From Flavobacteriales bacterium (GTDB taxonomy: Bacteria > Bacteroidota > Bacteroidia > Flavobacteriales_F > PHOS-HE28): a DNA stretch of 64,000 bases. Both the position numbers and the translations under genes were made by a program. The stretch's first letter is position 1, and each line of letters starts with the position of its first letter. The notes under the pieces were generated by a model. It saw only the letters and a program-made list of their open reading frames with translations, was not told where the DNA came from and searched no databases. Positions 61,854-64,000 of this stretch are shown one piece after another. The stretch spans positions 124,001 to 188,000 of the forward strand of contig JADJKO010000006.1 in the NCBI GenBank assembly GCA_016705955.1, written 5' to 3'.

Positions 61854-61967
61854 GTCCTTCTTGGTTTGGAGGGCCCCTTTGGATCGCGTAGTTTGGTCAG
61901 TCTCTAACCACTCTGCCGCCCTGTTGGCGGTGTTCTTTGATCCGGCCGGTCCAATTCCTGAACGACC

Positions 61968-64000
61968 ATGCGTTTCATTTCCGCTAACAAGAAGTCCTTC
62001 GTTGCCCTTTGCATTGTCGGCCTGTTCGCAGCTTTATCGGCATTCAACCAAGAGGAAGGTGCCGTGCCGACCGAACGCTCCGGTAGCAGCGTACCGGCGG
62101 GCAGCTTCACCAATTTCGAATCGGCCCATGTGAGCCCGATCACCATGACGCCCGATGGCACCAAGCTCCTCGCGGTGAATACCGCGAACAACAGTTTGGA
62201 GGTCTTTACGATCAGCGCGAGTGGGATCCAACAATCGGCGTCGATCCCTGTGGGCTTGGATCCTGTTACGGTTCGTGCCCGCACCAACAACGAAGTATGG
62301 GTGGTGTGCCAAGTGAGCGACGAGATCAGCATCGTGGACCTCACGTTGATGGCCACCATTCGAAGCGTGCCCACAGAGAACGAACCTGCTGATCTGGTAT
62401 TCGCCGGTACACCGCAAAAGGCCTATGTGAGCTGTGCCGAACGCGAGAGTGTTCAGGTCTTCGACCCAGCGAATCTGGGTGCTGCACCGGTTGAAGTGCT
62501 GTTGAAGGGTGAACAACCGCGTGCGCTTGCGGTGAGCCCCGATGGTAATACCGTCTATTGCGCATTCTTCGAGAGCGGGAACCGCACTACGGCCATCAGT
62601 GGCAATAACTTCTTCTCCACCGAACACGTTCCCGGCAAGATCGGGATCTGTTCCACGCAAGGAGGATGTACGCTGATCCCCAACGACGTGACCAACCCGG
62701 CAGGGCCTTACAGTGGAGCGATCCCGATCCGCAACGCGGGCTTGGCGTATAACCCGCCACTCAATCCAAGCAATCCGGCGTCCACTGAGACCAACACGAT
62801 GATCGTGCGCAAGAACAACGCAGGCCAATGGCTGGATGACAACAACCAGGATTGGTCAGCCATTGTAAGTGGTGGTGCGGGTGTGCGCATGGCGGGATGG
62901 GACATGCCGGACCGTGATGTGGCGATCATCGCCACATCCAACAACGCGGTCAGCTACAAGTCGACGCTCGGCAACATCCTCATGGCTATGAGTGTGCGGC
63001 CGGGGAGTGGTGAACTCTTCGTGGTCGGCACCGATGCCACCAACGAGATCCGCTTCGAGCCGAACCTGAAAGGGAAATTCCTGCGCGTGAATGTGTCGCG
63101 CTTCGCACCGCCTTCAGGCGCGGTCACCATCACCGACCTGAACCCGCAGATCAATTACACCACCCACACCTCCGTGCCAGCCGTGCGTAAGCAGGCCATT
63201 GGTGATCCACGTGCGATCGTCTGGCGTGCGGATGGAAGCAAAGCCTACGTTACCGGGATGGGTTCGAACAACCTGATCACGATCAACTCGACCGGTGCGC
63301 GCACAGTGCCGGATCCGATCGTTGTAGGCGAAGGCCCGACCGGGATCGTGATCGACGAAGCACGTCAACGCGCGTATGTGATCAACAAATTCGGCGCGAG
63401 CATTTCCACGATCGATCTCGCCACCGACAAGGAGACCGATCGCACGGGCTTCTTCGATCCAACTCCGCAAGTGATCAAGACGGGGCGAAAATTCCTTTAC
63501 GACACGCACCTTGGATCCGGTCACGGACATATCGCGTGCGGCTCCTGCCATGTGGATGGTCGTTGGGACCGATTGGGTTGGGATCTGGGTGATCCGTCCG
63601 GGGATATGATCAATGTGAGCGGTAAGAGCTTCCATCCGATGAAGGGTGTGAAGACCACCCAATTCCTGATCGATATCATCGGTCGCGGTCGCGGCAATTT
63701 GCATTGGCGTGGTGACAAGGGTAGTTTTCAGGATTTCGCCGGCGCCTTCCAGAACCTACAGGGCACGGATGCGCCCATGGATGTGGTGGGCATGCAGCAG
63801 ATGAGTGATTTCCTTGCGGCCTGCTGGTACGTGCCGAATCCGTACCGGGTATACAAGCCAAACTCGCAGTCGTCCATCTCGCGCATGAGCCCGGGTCGCG
63901 TGCGCGGAACCGGCACCACATTCCAGACCATTCCTCCTGCGGTGAATCTCTTCGTGGCGATCCAAGTGAACTGCGTACCCTGCCACAACGCACAAACAGG
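61968..64000 (+). CDS. YVTN-type beta-propeller protein with CxxCH haem motifs (runs off the window)
   Basis: Open from ATG 61968 to the end of the window, at least 677 codons without a stop. The N-terminal signal/anchor (NKKSFVALCIVGLFAALSAF) is followed by repeated propeller blades: HVSPITMTPDGTKLLAVNTA, ALAVSPDGNTVYCAFF, IVWRADGSKAYVTGMGSNNL, IVIDEARQRAYVINKFG. Then come cytochrome-c-like sites HIACGSCHVDGRWD and, near the end, NCVPCHNAQ. This resembles MauG/di-haem peroxidase-propeller fusions in this phylum. Periplasmic or surface redox protein by inference. C-terminus not seen, so a T9SS domain cannot be checked. Confidence 0.82.
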   Translation, partial: MRFISANKKSFVALCIVGLFAALSAFNQEEGAVPTERSGSSVPAGSFTNFESAHVSPITMTPDGTKLLAVNTANNSLEVFTISASGIQQSASIPVGLDPVTVRARTNNEVWVVCQVSDEISIVDLTLMATIRSVPTENEPADLVFAGTPQKAYVSCAERESVQVFDPANLGAAPVEVLLKGEQPRALAVSPDGNTVYCAFFESGNRTTAISGNNFFSTEHVPGKIGICSTQGGCTLIPNDVTNPAGPYSGAIPIRNAGLAYNPPLNPSNPASTETNTMIVRKNNAGQWLDDNNQDWSAIVSGGAGVRMAGWDMPDRDVAIIATSNNAVSYKSTLGNILMAMSVRPGSGELFVVGTDATNEIRFEPNLKGKFLRVNVSRFAPPSGAVTITDLNPQINYTTHTSVPAVRKQAIGDPRAIVWRADGSKAYVTGMGSNNLITINSTGARTVPDPIVVGEGPTGIVIDEARQRAYVINKFGASISTIDLATDKETDRTGFFDPTPQVIKTGRKFLYDTHLGSGHGHIACGSCHVDGRWDRLGWDLGDPSGDMINVSGKSFHPMKGVKTTQFLIDIIGRGRGNLHWRGDKGSFQDFAGAFQNLQGTDAPMDVVGMQQMSDFLAACWYVPNPYRVYKPNSQSSISRMSPGRVRGTGTTFQTIPPAVNLFVAIQVNCVPCHNAQT

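Noticed and set aside
1..64000. tRNA, rRNA, riboswitch, insertion sequence and integrase genes
   Set aside because: Looked for cloverleaf TTCGA/GTTC arms, conserved rRNA blocks, common riboswitch cores and transposase DDE or tyrosine recombinase motifs; none could be supported.

Overview
The window looks like a chromosome segment of a fairly GC-rich member of the Bacteroidota, probably an uncultivated Flavobacteriales-type bacterium. The evidence is: secreted proteins with T9SS-like C-terminal sorting domains and lamin-tail domains; a TraR/DksA protein with the reduced Cys/His finger seen in this phylum, in the order ileS-dksA-lspA; an exbB-exbD-exbD-tonB-(PstS-like)-TPR operon; a contiguous 14-gene nuoA-N operon with separate nuoC and nuoD and a short NuoG; and several upstream boxes matching the Bacteroidota -7 consensus TAnnTTTG. 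The assignment rests on these traits only; no rRNA or tRNA gene was recognised.

Layout. 1-5.2 kb: class III aminotransferase (GabT-like), a large lamin-tail surface protein, and asd. 5.1-12 kb: an ileS / dksA / lspA / membrane-protein block on the minus strand. 12-19.3 kb: a T9SS cargo protein, then the TonB energisation operon with its lipoprotein and TPR partner, closed by a perfect hairpin terminator. 19.3-21 kb: an amino-acid permease. 21-22.7 kb: a disturbed accessory patch with a ParE/RelE toxin-antitoxin pair between two imperfect direct repeats, one fused to a second copy of the nuoN 3' end; a decayed AT-richer gene; and about 320 bp of almost pure C/G that is very probably an assembly artefact truncating nuoN. 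22.7-35.7 kb: complex I (nuoN back to nuoA, minus strand), with apparent one-base frameshifts in nuoJ and nuoG. 35.9-44.2 kb: dxs, an outer-membrane-type gene with an in-frame TAG, a secreted protein and three GT-C-like membrane proteins. 44.3-49.2 kb: fatty-acid initiation genes yceD-rpmF-plsX-fabH-accB-accC. 49.4-54.3 kb: gpsA, an M28/PDZ aminopeptidase, a DUF1232 protein and a HEAT-cyclophilin lipoprotein. 54.4-61.9 kb: a possible small-molecule pathway of a large Orn/Lys/Arg-type decarboxylase translationally coupled to an ATP-grasp ligase, then a GxxExxY protein, a C45 Ntn acyltransferase/amidase and an aldehyde dehydrogenase. 62-64 kb: a beta-propeller/cytochrome c protein that runs off the window.

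Two themes deserve most attention. First, a family of intergenic imperfect palindromes (arms resembling ccgcagaggcgcaaaggcg and its complement) recurs in at least seven places, and two nested inverted pairs bracket the GxxExxY gene, whose product has a PD-(D/E)XK-like core. That makes GxxExxY a candidate driver of the repeats. Second, the decarboxylase / ATP-grasp / C45 set suggests an uncharacterised amine-amide metabolism. Four coding disruptions (nuoJ, nuoG, the decarboxylase and the outer-membrane gene), together with the C/G tract, mean base-level quality should be checked before any biological reading of them.
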